Assembly: GCA_910588775.1 (NCBI GenBank)
Contig: CAJURH010000013.1
Location: forward strand, 3,840-67,839
Reading direction: 5' to 3'
DNA: 64,000 nt
Source of the DNA: an uncultured Lachnospiraceae bacterium
GTDB lineage: Bacteria; Bacillota; Clostridia; Lachnospirales; Lachnospiraceae
The notes below the pieces were generated by a model. That model worked only from the letters and a program-made list of their open reading frames with translations. It did no database searches and had not been told where the DNA came from. This document shows positions 1-8,100 of the stretch, piece by piece. Both the position numbers and the translations under genes were made by a program. The first letter of the stretch is position 1. Every line of letters begins with the position of its first letter.

Positions 1-1333
1 ACGTACGATTCAACGCCACTCCAAAATGCGCATATACGCTCTGCACAAATCCTGAACAATCCGCGCCATTGACTGGGTCCGTTCCGCCCCATACATATGG
101 ATTTCCCACAAACTGCAAGGCATAATTCACAACGTCCTGACCTGCGCCGCTTCCTGTGGAGGCAACGGGGTCCGTTGCGCCTTCACCGGTGACTCCTGTG
201 CCGGAAGAATCCTGGTCAATCACGTTTCCGTATTCGTCCGTTTGCACATCCCCCGTCCCATTGTTTGTCGCCGTATCCGTATCAGAGGTTATGTCTGTAT
301 CCCCGGTCGTCCCGTCATCCGTCTGTGTATTCTCTATGGCATCCTCCCCGGTTAAGCTGTCTTGCCCGGTAGAATCCTCTAGGGTATCTTCCGCTATATC
401 CGCATCCGCCATGTTGGCGTCTTCATCTTCTGTCTCAGACTCTTCTTCTGACTGGGCCGCCTGGGTTTCCTGCGCTGCGCGCTCCGCCTGTCTTCTGGCT
501 TCTTCTTCCGCCTCCTGGGCGATTCTGGCCTCTTCCGCCCTTCTGGCCGCTTCTTCCGCTTCCGCAGCCGCCTGTGCCTGTCTCCTGGCCTCTTCCTCCG
601 CCGCCAGACGCTCCGCCTCTAAACGGGCAATTTCCTGCGTCTGCTGCTGAAGCAGGGACGCATATTGTTCTGCCTGGGACTGCGCTGTGGCGATCTGTGA
701 CTCATAATCTTCCGAAGCCGCTCTCTTGTCCGCCAACTGACTTTCCAACGACGCCTGCTGGGCTTCTTGCTGGGTCTTCATATCTACAAGCTCAGCCTTT
801 TCCGCCTCCAGCTGCACCCCTAACTCTTTAACCCCTTTGACCGTATCCTCAAACTTCTGCAAGTTCTCACGGTCATACTCATACATCTTCTGGGTATATT
901 CCGCTTTATTTAACAAATCCGAAAGATTTTTGGACTCCAGCAGCATCTGGAACCACGCGGAGTCCCCCCCTTTTTCATAAAGAAACTGTATCCGCTTCTT
1001 CATGGCCTCGTACTGCTCGTCTTTCTTTTCTTCGGCCTTTTTCAAATCCGTCTTAGTATCCTTAATGGCTGTCTCTTTATCGGAAATGTCTTTCTTCAGC
1101 ACATTCACCGCCACCATGACATTTACCAATTCCTGGTCCAGTTCATTTATCTCTGCGCTCAAAGCTTCTTTCTGCGCCTCCAGGCTGTCAATCGTGGCAT
1201 AAGCCTCATTTAGGCTATTATTCGTCGCTTCCTGCTCTACGCGAAGCTGTTCTTCCTTTGTTGCCGCAACATTCACAACCTGCGAAAAAGTAATAACCAA
1301 TGCTAAAATACAACACACAAGTCTTTTTTTCAT
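1..1333 (-). CDS. NlpC/P60 peptidoglycan hydrolase with N-terminal coiled coil, 3' end outside window
   Basis: Secreted cell-wall hydrolase, cut by the window edge; about 444 codons are visible. The start ATG at 1333 opens a signal peptide (MKKRLVCCILALVITF). Residues about 25-240 form a long Glu/Lys/Gln-rich coiled coil of the PcsB/CwlO type, ending in an Ala/Glu/Arg-rich repeat. Residues about 265-390 are an acidic Asp/Thr/Ser-rich linker. An NlpC/P60 domain then begins, with the catalytic cysteine in GADCSGFVQSVY and the typical NPYVWGG lead-in. The catalytic His should lie beyond position 1. By family knowledge such proteins cleave peptide stems, and the coiled coil often mediates FtsEX-type control. 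That control is inferred, since no ftsEX is in view. The domain assignment is firm; the exact bond cleaved is unknown. Confidence 0.9.
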   Translation of the reverse strand, partial: MKKRLVCCILALVITFSQVVNVAATKEEQLRVEQEATNNSLNEAYATIDSLEAQKEALSAEINELDQELVNVMVAVNVLKKDISDKETAIKDTKTDLKKAEEKKDEQYEAMKKRIQFLYEKGGDSAWFQMLLESKNLSDLLNKAEYTQKMYEYDRENLQKFEDTVKGVKELGVQLEAEKAELVDMKTQQEAQQASLESQLADKRAASEDYESQIATAQSQAEQYASLLQQQTQEIARLEAERLAAEEEARRQAQAAAEAEEAARRAEEARIAQEAEEEARRQAERAAQETQAAQSEEESETEDEDANMADADIAEDTLEDSTGQDSLTGEDAIENTQTDDGTTGDTDITSDTDTATNNGTGDVQTDEYGNVIDQDSSGTGVTGEGATDPVASTGSGAGQDVVNYALQFVGNPYVWGGTDPVNGADCSGFVQSVYAHFGVALNRT

Positions 1334-1516
1334 GATTCATCAACCCTTCGTTCCTTACTAAAACTCCCCTAATCGTTCAGCCATGCAGGCTTTCCTTAAC
1401 TTCTTTTCCATAATAGCACAGTTTCGCTGGCGTTTCAAGATCTAAAATACAAAAATTCAATATTTTTGTAACATTTTTATAATTTATTCGAAATAACTAT
1501 TGTTCTGCGCCAAGCC

Positions 1517-1558
1517 AAAAGGAGACGCCTGACTCCCCTTTTCAGACATCTCCTTTTT
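1517..1558 (-). terminator. Intrinsic terminator after the YG-repeat hydrolase
   Basis: Arms 1517-1532 and 1542-1558 pair as an imperfect hairpin (AAAAGGAGA opposite TCTCCTTTT). On the minus strand the stem is followed by a short T tract, just downstream of the stop at 1570. Confidence 0.65.
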
Positions 1559-1569
1559 TAACGGCCCTA

Positions 1570-3111
1570 TCACTGTGTGCTATTCTTAAACAAATCTTCC
1601 AGAATCTGGCCCGCTGTTTTCTGCTTGTATCCATCCGGGTCCGCCAATGTTTTCGTATTCCACCGGAGCATATTGCTGGCCCGGATATAAGACGATCCCA
1701 CGCCACAGGATAAATTAAACTTCTTGGTCAACTGCGGATAATACTGACTCATATATCTTTTCGCCAAAGCGGCCGCCTCACTGTCCCAGGCGCCGGAAGG
1801 CGTCGTGGTTCCATTGATCTGCACGCAGGGCGGCGTGGAATGAACAATCACCAGACTGCCGTCGGAACACTGTCCCAGGACAATGAATGTATGTCCCGAC
1901 ATGCTGCCCACGTCACCAGCCACAAACTTCCCTTTATAATTGTTCTTGCTCAACTGCGCCTGGGACTTAAGAGCGCCATAGCCTCTGCCGGCATACACGC
2001 TGGCGATGGTGGATGCTTCCGCCACATAACCGCTGCCAACGCCGCTTTTCGACTGCATAATCTGGTAAGTGCTCCATCCTACGAATCCAGAGCAATCCAA
2101 ACCTTTTGCCCGGGTGGTTACGGACAAATCCATGTAATTGGCGTAGTTATAAGAACTGCCTTTGGAATTATACCAGGTTTTCCACTGGGGGTAAATCCCT
2201 ATATATGTGGCAGTGGGCTGGGCCCATCCGCCTCCCCATACATACAACGCGCTGCCAACGGGCTGCAACGCCCCCAACAGATAATTCTTAATGGTATGAG
2301 ATTCGCCCGGACGTCCAATGGAAGCGTCTGAATCCTTGATTTCATACTCCATCACGCCGTCAGCGTTAAAGTAATATGTTTTGCCTGAAATCGTCTGCGT
2401 GCCCGTCAGCGCCGCGCCTTTGGACGCTTTCTTTTTGGACAGATAATACTTCTTGCCATTATAAGAAACCCAGCCTGTTTTCACATAACCTTCGGCTTTA
2501 AAATAATACCATTTCCCGCCAATCTTCTTCCAGCCTGTATATGTACCCGTCTGCGTAAAATAATATTTCTTGTTATCAATGGTCTTCCACCCGGTAAACA
2601 GATTGCCGCTTGAGGTGGCGTAATAATATTTTTTGCCCACCTTAAACATCTTATCGGCATACATGACCCCTGTTTTTTTATTCAAATAATATTTGTTTTT
2701 TCCACCCGAGGAATTTTTCTCTGATAACCAGCCATAACGCATGGCGCCTGCTGGATTTTTCTTCTTAAAATAATACCATTTTTTCTTGATTTTCTGCCAC
2801 CCTGTAACCATCACGCCGTTTTTATCCACGTAATATTTGAAGCCGTCCGTCGCCGATTCAACGAACTCTTTCTCCGCCATCACGCCGTTACCAGTTTTCA
2901 AATAATAATATTTGTTCTTATAATAAACCCAGTCCCCTTTGACTTTCTTGCCGCTTTTGTAATAATACCATTTGTTACTCTTCTTCACCCAGCCGTTCTT
3001 AACAGCCGCATGCGTCTCCACTGTGGTGGCTTGTAATGCGCTTCCTGCCGCCAGCAACAAAATAAGCATTAATAAACCCAGAATTTTCCCATTTACACGC
3101 TTTTGCCCCAT
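1570..3111 (-). CDS. Secreted NlpC/P60-type hydrolase with YG wall-binding repeats
   Basis: A 513-residue exported protein. A signal peptide (residues about 1-34) ends near THAAV. About ten aromatic repeats of the choline/glucan-binding type follow (residues 38-265; recurring GWKKIGGKWYYF-like units) and probably hold the protein on the envelope. The C-terminal third is an NlpC/P60-like peptidase with the cysteine in GLDCSGFVGWSTYQ, a histidine in MSGHTFIVLGQ and a polar third residue in IVHSTPP. It lies just upstream of another NlpC/P60 gene on the same strand, separated by a terminator, so the two are probably expressed separately. The ligand of the repeats cannot be told from sequence; choline is only one possibility. 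Confidence 0.9.
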   Translation of the reverse strand: MGQKRVNGKILGLLMLILLLAAGSALQATTVETHAAVKNGWVKKSNKWYYYKSGKKVKGDWVYYKNKYYYLKTGNGVMAEKEFVESATDGFKYYVDKNGVMVTGWQKIKKKWYYFKKKNPAGAMRYGWLSEKNSSGGKNKYYLNKKTGVMYADKMFKVGKKYYYATSSGNLFTGWKTIDNKKYYFTQTGTYTGWKKIGGKWYYFKAEGYVKTGWVSYNGKKYYLSKKKASKGAALTGTQTISGKTYYFNADGVMEYEIKDSDASIGRPGESHTIKNYLLGALQPVGSALYVWGGGWAQPTATYIGIYPQWKTWYNSKGSSYNYANYMDLSVTTRAKGLDCSGFVGWSTYQIMQSKSGVGSGYVAEASTIASVYAGRGYGALKSQAQLSKNNYKGKFVAGDVGSMSGHTFIVLGQCSDGSLVIVHSTPPCVQINGTTTPSGAWDSEAAALAKRYMSQYYPQLTKKFNLSCGVGSSYIRASNMLRWNTKTLADPDGYKQKTAGQILEDLFKNSTQ

Positions 3112-3300
3112 CGCTACCGCCCATCCTTTTACGAAATATTACTATTTGTTAAGTTTATCCCCGGATTAAATAGTTTTCTTTAAATGAATGTTACAAATAT
3201 ATTTCATTTCATATTATAGCGTGTGAAAAGCAAAATGTCAACAGCTATCCCAATAAAATATACGAAAGAAACCATGCATATTTCTAAATGTTAAAGATTC

Positions 3301-3329
3301 TTGACACTTTATTTTTCTTTCGATATAGT
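3301..3329 (+). promoter_or_regulatory. Sigma-A type promoter of the GNAT gene
   Basis: TTGACA at 3301-3306, a 17-base spacer and TATAGT at 3324-3329 form a near-consensus promoter 62 bases before the TTG start at 3392. Confidence 0.75.
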
Positions 3330-3391
3330 TATAAAACACTGTTTATAAACGCATATATCTAAAAACAACATAAATTGAAAGGAGAATCAAA

Positions 3392-4027
3392 TTGATAAAA
3401 ATACGAAATGAAACAGAAAAAGACTATATGACCGTCGAAGAGATCACGCGAAAAGCATTTTACAATCTCTATATGCCAGGATGCGTAGAGCATTATCTGG
3501 TCCATATTATGCGCCAGCATGAAGACTTCATCCCCGAACTGGATTATGTAATTGAGCTGGACGGCCAGGTAATCGGAAACATCATGTACACACACTCCCG
3601 GCTGGTTGATATACATGGAACCGAAAAGAAAATCCTCACATTCGGTCCCGTCTCCATCCTGCCCAAATACCAGCGAATGGGTTATGGAAAGAAACTGATG
3701 GAATATTCATTCGATCAAGCAGCCGCACTTGGCTATGATGTGATCGTCATATTTGGAAGTCCGGCAAATTACGTAAACCGTGGGTTTAAAAGCTGCAAAA
3801 AATATAATATTTCCACAGAAGATGAAAAATACCCAGCGGCCATGATGGCAAAAGAACTTCATCCCAATGCATTGGACGGCAGAAAATGGGTCTATTATGA
3901 CAGTCCGGTAATGGCAGTCACCCAGAAAGACGCGATGCTGTACGATGACACTTTAAAAGAGATGAAAAGGGAACACCGACCAAGCCAGGAGGAATTTTAT
4001 ATTATGAGCCATTCTTTTCTTGCGTAA
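3392..4027 (+). CDS. GNAT family N-acetyltransferase
   Basis: A 211-residue predicted acetyl-CoA-dependent N-acetyltransferase. The GNAT fold is seen in residues 1-140: the acetyl-CoA loop is VSILPKYQRMGYGKKLM (Q/R-x-x-G-x-G/A type), and a YVNRGF motif near residue 130 is typical of the YhbS-like branch. The start is TTG at 3392, chosen because GAAAGGAG sits 7 bases upstream and a strong promoter precedes it. It stands alone, divergent from the upstream hydrolase and followed by a decayed regulator. The substrate is unknown; YhbS-type enzymes act on small molecules, proteins or tRNA-linked amines. Confidence 0.88.
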   Translation: MIKIRNETEKDYMTVEEITRKAFYNLYMPGCVEHYLVHIMRQHEDFIPELDYVIELDGQVIGNIMYTHSRLVDIHGTEKKILTFGPVSILPKYQRMGYGKKLMEYSFDQAAALGYDVIVIFGSPANYVNRGFKSCKKYNISTEDEKYPAAMMAKELHPNALDGRKWVYYDSPVMAVTQKDAMLYDDTLKEMKREHRPSQEEFYIMSHSFLA

Positions 4028-4044
4028 ATAACCTGGCTGGGGAG

Positions 4045-4495
4045 ACTCTTATGGACTGCACGGGCAAACCATTCCCTCTAAAAAGCCCCATAAGCTCCCT
4101 GACCGCCTCCTGATTCAGCCGATAATACACCCTGCCGTCTCTCTTTTCAACCATTACCTAATGGGAAAACAGTATTCTCATATGTATGGAGTATCGCTGC
4201 CTGATTAAGACTGCGTTCTTCTGCGATCTCAAGATTATACTTACCGCGATCCCTTAATGAGTATAGAAAGTCATCCATTCCAACAGTGGAAACGCCGTAG
4301 CTGCCACTAAATTATCCATCTCTGGCAAAATAGTCTAGTCGACGGCGCTTTTGCAAAAAGCCTGTCTGTTCTTTCCGTAAATTTCAAAAAGCTCCTGAAA
4401 CCTTTCAGAGAGGTGATTCATCAAAGTGAGCGGCTCCCGGCCGTCATAGAAGTATCCGACCGCTGTGATCTTTAAGATATCCGGTCAGTAATACA
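4045..4495 (-). pseudogene. Decayed ArsR-type (winged-helix) regulator
   Basis: Read on the minus strand, this interval holds protein-like pieces in different frames. About 4490-4337 gives ITAVGYFYDGREPLTLMNHL followed by SERFQELFEIYGKNRQAF and a TAG stop. About 4278-4165 gives YSLRDRGKYNLEIAEERSLN. About 4155-4045 gives MVEKRDGRVYYRLNQEAVRE, which looks like the wing and last helix of an ArsR-type DNA-binding domain. No single frame joins them, and stops interrupt each. This fits a regulator that has lost function by frameshift and nonsense mutation. The order (effector-like part first, winged helix last) resembles ArsR proteins with an extra N-terminal domain. The family call rests mainly on the wing segment. 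Confidence 0.6.
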
Positions 4496-4542
4496 TAATT
4501 GACGCTCTAAAATAAATCATTTCGAAACATATTTATTCAAAT

Positions 4543-4589
4543 AAAAAGCCCCTTTCCGGTCATATTTAATGTCCAAAAAGGAGGCTTTA
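4543..4589 (-). terminator. Intrinsic terminator after yebC
   Basis: Minus-strand hairpin AAAGCCTCCTTTT / AAAGGGGCTTT, followed by TTTTA, 24 bases past the yebC stop. Confidence 0.75.
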
Positions 4590-4612
4590 CACCCATAACT
4601 GAAGCGATGTTT

Positions 4613-5341
4613 TTACTCATCCCAATTATGATAAACCGCCTGCACGTCGTCATCGTCTTCCAGCAAATCCAGCGTTTTCTGCAAATTCCGAATGGCCCCC
4701 TCGTCGGTCAGTTCCACCCATGTCTGGGGAATCATGGTGACTTCCGCCTCTGCCATGGGGATGCCTTCCTTTTCCAATGCTTCTCTCACCGAACTGAAAG
4801 AATCCGGCTCTGTAAGAACCACAAAGCTGTCCTCTTCTTCCTGAAAATCTTCCGCTCCTGCATCCAGCGCCAGCATCATCAGATCATCCGCTTCCATTTC
4901 ACATTCTTCCCGGTCGATGATGATCTGCCCTTTTTTATCAAACATAAAAGAAACGCATCCCTGAGTTCCAATGCTTCCGTTTCCTTTTGTAAATGCGCTG
5001 CGCACGTTTCCGGCTGTCCGATTCTTATTATCCGTCAACGCGTCCACGATAATCGCGATGCCGCTGGGACCATATCCTTCATAGGTGACATATTCATAAT
5101 TGTCTGCAGACGCATCACCGGCAGCTTTTTTAATTCCCCGCTCAATGGTGTCGTTGGGCATATTATTAGCCTTAGCTTTGGCAATCACGTCACGCAGTCT
5201 GCTGTTGTTCTCTGGGTCCGGGCCGCCTTCTTTGACGGCTACCACAATTTCTCTGCCAATAACTGTAAACACTTTCCCCTTCTTGGCGTCGTTCTTTTCT
5301 TTCTTGTGTTTTATATTCGCAAATTTTGAATGTCCTGACAT
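4613..5341 (-). CDS. yebC: YebC/PmpR family translation or transcription factor
   Basis: A 242-residue protein of the usual family length. It starts with the invariant MSGHSKFANIKHKKEK and carries the family signatures NNMPNDTIERGIKK and YEGYGPSGIAIIVDALTDN. The acidic C-terminal half is typical. YebC proteins were long annotated as transcriptional regulators; more recent work on relatives assigns a role in translation of difficult peptide stretches. The sequence alone does not decide between these. The start is well supported by AAAGGAGAGG upstream. It appears to be a single-gene unit with its own promoter at 5387-5415 and a terminator. Confidence 0.95.
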   Translation of the reverse strand: MSGHSKFANIKHKKEKNDAKKGKVFTVIGREIVVAVKEGGPDPENNSRLRDVIAKAKANNMPNDTIERGIKKAAGDASADNYEYVTYEGYGPSGIAIIVDALTDNKNRTAGNVRSAFTKGNGSIGTQGCVSFMFDKKGQIIIDREECEMEADDLMMLALDAGAEDFQEEEDSFVVLTEPDSFSSVREALEKEGIPMAEAEVTMIPQTWVELTDEGAIRNLQKTLDLLEDDDDVQAVYHNWDE

Positions 5342-5386
5342 ATTTTTCCTCTCCTTTTGTATATTCAGTGGCTCCCATACTGCTCT

Positions 5387-5415
5387 ATGGTATCATTTTC
5401 AATACTATTCGTCAA
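5387..5415 (-). promoter_or_regulatory. Sigma-A type promoter of yebC
   Basis: On the minus strand TTGACG (5415-5410), 17 bases, TACCAT (5392-5387), about 45 bases before the yebC start. Confidence 0.6.
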
Positions 5416-5436
5416 GAACGCGGACATTTATGTAGC

Positions 5437-5784
5437 CTAAATTGGCAATTCCAGGCTAATCCCAAGGGCATGGTTGACCTTGTCCAATATGCTTTTGTCC
5501 AGATGGCACACTTTATCTTTCAGTCTTCTCTTATCAATGGTCCTCAGCTGCTCCAGCAAAATAACCGAATCCTTCACGATGGCATACTCTGAAGAATCAA
5601 TCTCTATATGAGTAGGAAGCTTGGCCTTATTCATTTTAGACGTAATCGCCGCACAGATTACTGTGGGACTGTGTTTGTTTCCAATATCATTCTGTATAAT
5701 TAGGACAGGACGGATTCCTCCCTGCTCACTGCCCACCACTGGTCTTAAATCCGCATAAAAAATATCCCCTCTTTTTATTATCAC
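5437..5784 (-). CDS. MazF/PemK family mRNA endoribonuclease
   Basis: A 115-residue protein of the MazF/NdoA (YdcE) type. It has the N-terminal RGDIFYADLRPVVGSEQGG strand-loop, then RPVLIIQNDIGNKHSPTVI and AAITSKMNKAKLPTHIEI. The conserved Arg in RPV and the Ser/Thr in AITS are the residues used for RNA cleavage in this family. The start is GTG at 5784 with GGAG about 10 bases upstream. It sits 139 bases after the NAD(P)HX repair gene on the same strand. That gap holds a perfect GGCGGC/GCCGCC hairpin (5879-5894) but no reading frame resembling a MazE/EndoAI antitoxin. In Bacilli the homologue follows alr and ndoAI; here the partner is absent from the window. Confidence 0.92.
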   Translation of the reverse strand: MIIKRGDIFYADLRPVVGSEQGGIRPVLIIQNDIGNKHSPTVICAAITSKMNKAKLPTHIEIDSSEYAIVKDSVILLEQLRTIDKRRLKDKVCHLDKSILDKVNHALGISLELPI

Positions 5785-5923
5785 TCAATTCACACTCCGA
5801 TTCCTATGTTTTAGCCATAGTATTTCCCAATTTTTTCCGGAGTATACGAAAAACGAAGGATAGAATTGTTTATGTATCGGCGGCACGCCGCCAAATATTC
5901 CTGTTTCTTTGCAAAATGGATTC

Positions 5924-7408
5924 TCAAATACTCTCCCGAATGGCCTGGGCAATTTCCTCCAGAATATCCCTGGCTGTCATGCCATGCCGGCCCTTTCGCG
6001 CCGCCGCATAATCTCCGGCTCTTCCATGAAGATACACGCCCAGTGAAGCTGCCGCGTCCGGCTTCAGCCCTGTGGCTAAAAGGCCGCCTATCAGCCCTGC
6101 CAACACGTCGCCAGCGCCGGCTGTGGCCATGCCGTCGTTTCCGCTCTGATTCAGGTAGACTCTTCCCTGGCTGCATTTCACAAGGGTGCAGGCGTCTTTC
6201 CAGACCAGCGTTCCCGGATAGTCCTGGGCAAACTGCGCCGCCGTCCCCACAGGGTTCTCACGCAGCCCTTCCACGGTTTTCCCAGTCATACGGCTCAGCT
6301 CCAGCATATGCGGCGTGTACACGCACTTTTCATAAAGCATGTCCCTAAGCTCCCTGTGGGCGCTGAGCAAATTCAATCCATCCGCATCCAAAACCATGGG
6401 CAGATTCTTCCGCCGCCCAAGTTCCAATATATGTTCCAACATATGAAAAGCTTCCATATCTTGTCCAATGCCGGGTCCTATCACCACGGCGTCACACCAC
6501 TCCATCCCCCTCTCAAGCTCCTCCTTATCCCAGGTTCCGTATAACGCCTCGGGAACCAGAGTCTGGAGAATCTGTCGATTCTCTTGCGTAGTACAGATTT
6601 TCACCATTCCGGCCCCGGCCGCATAGGCTGCTCTCCCGGCAAAATAGGCCGCGCCGCTCATGCCCCGGCTGCCTGCCAACACAAGGATTTTCCCAAACGT
6701 GCCTTTATGGCCTGCCGGATCTCTTTTAAGCAGCTCTTTGCAGTCTTCCGGCTCCAAAGAGCGCATATACGCATCCTCCTCATTCGCCACTGGATATATC
6801 CCAATATCTTTCACCAATAAATGCCCCGCACAGGCCCTGCCTGGGTACAGAACATGTCCGATCTTGCCAAAAGCAAAGGTGATTGTCTCGTTTGCGCGGA
6901 TAGCCGCCCCCAAAACTCTGCCCGTATCTCCATCCACGCCGGAAGGGATGTCCACACTCCAGATCCTGGCTCCACTGTCCTTCACCGCCTGGATCTTCTG
7001 CCTGTATATTCCCTCCACTTGACGCGTAATGCCTACGCCAAATAACGCGTCTACTATAGTAGTATATTCTCTATAGTCCGGGTTATTGACAATCGGAATT
7101 TGATAATTCTTGACAATCTTATACTGTTGCCGGGTTTCTGCTGTCATTTTATCTGGATTACCCACACATTCCACGAAAACTTTGCAGCCTTTTAAGTAAA
7201 GAAGTCGAGCAATTGCCAGCCCGTCCCCACCATTATTTCCCATTCCACAGACCGCAAGAATCCGTTCCTGTGCGCATCCTGCGTTTAACATCTCCTCAAC
7301 CACGGCCAAAGCGGCCCGCTCCATAAGAACCATGGAAGGAACCCCCATTTCCTCTATGGTAAAGCGATCCGCTCTTTTCATCTGACTGCAATTTAATAGA
7401 TACTGCAT
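5924..7408 (-). CDS. nnr: Bifunctional NAD(P)H-hydrate epimerase / ADP-dependent dehydratase
   Basis: A 494-residue two-domain metabolite-repair enzyme that restores NAD(P)H from its hydrated forms. The epimerase (YjeF-N) half spans about residues 1-210 with the nucleotide motif VCGMGNNGGDGLAIARLLY and the SVDIPSGVDGDTG loop. The dehydratase half (ribokinase-like, about 225-494) has GTFGKILVLAGSRGMSGAA and the catalytic glycine loop DGMATAGAGDVLAGLIGGLL. Both halves look complete. It probably heads a short transcript with the MazF-type gene downstream, although a hairpin lies between them. Confidence 0.96.
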   Translation of the reverse strand: MQYLLNCSQMKRADRFTIEEMGVPSMVLMERAALAVVEEMLNAGCAQERILAVCGMGNNGGDGLAIARLLYLKGCKVFVECVGNPDKMTAETRQQYKIVKNYQIPIVNNPDYREYTTIVDALFGVGITRQVEGIYRQKIQAVKDSGARIWSVDIPSGVDGDTGRVLGAAIRANETITFAFGKIGHVLYPGRACAGHLLVKDIGIYPVANEEDAYMRSLEPEDCKELLKRDPAGHKGTFGKILVLAGSRGMSGAAYFAGRAAYAAGAGMVKICTTQENRQILQTLVPEALYGTWDKEELERGMEWCDAVVIGPGIGQDMEAFHMLEHILELGRRKNLPMVLDADGLNLLSAHRELRDMLYEKCVYTPHMLELSRMTGKTVEGLRENPVGTAAQFAQDYPGTLVWKDACTLVKCSQGRVYLNQSGNDGMATAGAGDVLAGLIGGLLATGLKPDAAASLGVYLHGRAGDYAAARKGRHGMTARDILEEIAQAIRESI

Positions 7409-7516
7409 TCTCTACCTCCATCCCGCCGCATCATTTTTTCCATAATTTTACTCTTGCTCTATAATGCTTGTCAACACATTCTCCTGCCGCCTCTAAATGC
7501 TTTTATGCAAATTGCC

Positions 7517-7545
7517 TTGATTATTCCTCTGTTTTTTGATAGAAT
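7517..7545 (+). promoter_or_regulatory. Sigma-A type promoter for the DtxR-type gene and sstT
   Basis: TTGATT at 7517-7522, 17 bases, TAGAAT at 7540-7545. It implies an untranslated leader of about 160 bases before the TTG start at 7711. Confidence 0.6.
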
Positions 7546-7581
7546 TAGGGCATAATGATTAAATTTCCATAGAATAGGCCG

Positions 7582-7674
7582 TTGTGAAACAGTTATTTCC
7601 TATTCCCGAGTTTGTGGCTGATGCGGTTTCCAAACGCACTCTAACTCCGGTTACCAAAATAGTCATTTCACAAA
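7582..7674 (+). promoter_or_regulatory. Long nested hairpin in the leader of the DtxR-sstT transcript
   Basis: Outer arms TTGTGAAA (7582-7589) and TTTCACAA pair, followed inward by TATTT/AAATA, then CCGAGTT/AACTCCGG with one bulged base, then a small hairpin TGCGGTTT/AAACGCA at about 7620-7638. The whole 93 bases can fold into one rod. It lies between a good promoter and the first start codon, so it would be transcribed as a 5' leader. It matches no riboswitch class I recognise. It could be an RNA regulator, an operator or a small palindromic insertion. Confidence 0.5.
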
Positions 7675-7710
7675 TTGACCACTGCCATAGAGAAAAGCGA
7701 GGTGAGAAAA

Positions 7711-8079
7711 TTGAAAATTCAGGAATCAGCTGAGAATTATCTGGAAACCATACTGATTCTGCACAACCGTCTCGGACAAGTGCGATCCATTGACATTGTT
7801 AATGAGCTGTCCTTTTCTAAGCCCAGCGTCAGCATAGCCATGAAAAATTTAAGAAACAACGGCTACATCCAGATGGATAAGGACGGGTACATAACGCTTC
7901 TGGATAAGGGGGCCCGCATTGCAGAAAAGATATACGAGCGCCACATCCTCCTAACCGAATGGCTGACGGCCCTGGGAGTCGATCCGGAAATCGCTGCGAA
8001 AGACGCCTGCCGAATGGAACACGTAATCAGTTCCGAAAGTTTTGATAAACTTAAGGAACACGTCAAGAAACACAAATAA
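7711..8079 (+). CDS. DtxR/MntR family metal-dependent transcriptional repressor
   Basis: A 122-residue repressor with an N-terminal winged helix (residues 1-60; recognition region SFSKPSVSIAMKNLRNNGYI) and a metal-binding dimerisation domain. There is no SH3-like third domain, as in MntR. The metal ligands seem mixed: DACRMEHVIS supplies the Cys-x-x-Glu-His set of DtxR, and YERHILL the upstream His, but the first-helix Asp or Met ligand is replaced by Asn (SAENYLE). That leans towards iron sensing rather than manganese, as an inference. The TTG at 7711 was chosen because GAGGTGAG lies 5 bases upstream; a TTG at 7675 has no such site. It sits 21 bases before sstT and is probably co-transcribed with it. 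Confidence 0.88.
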   Translation: MKIQESAENYLETILILHNRLGQVRSIDIVNELSFSKPSVSIAMKNLRNNGYIQMDKDGYITLLDKGARIAEKIYERHILLTEWLTALGVDPEIAAKDACRMEHVISSESFDKLKEHVKKHK

Positions 8080-8100
8080 AAAACGAATGAGGACACGAAA

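Noticed and set aside
156..650. Long plus-strand frames across 156-1202
   Set aside because: Ser/Ala-rich composition comes from the Glu/Ala/Gln-rich coiled coil read on the other strand; no ribosome binding site.
4607..5329. A 240-codon plus-strand frame opposite yebC
   Set aside because: Exact antisense of a highly conserved gene, with no recognisable domain.
5879..5894. Perfect GGCGGC/GCCGCC hairpin between nnr and the MazF-type gene as a terminator
   Set aside because: No T tract follows on either strand.
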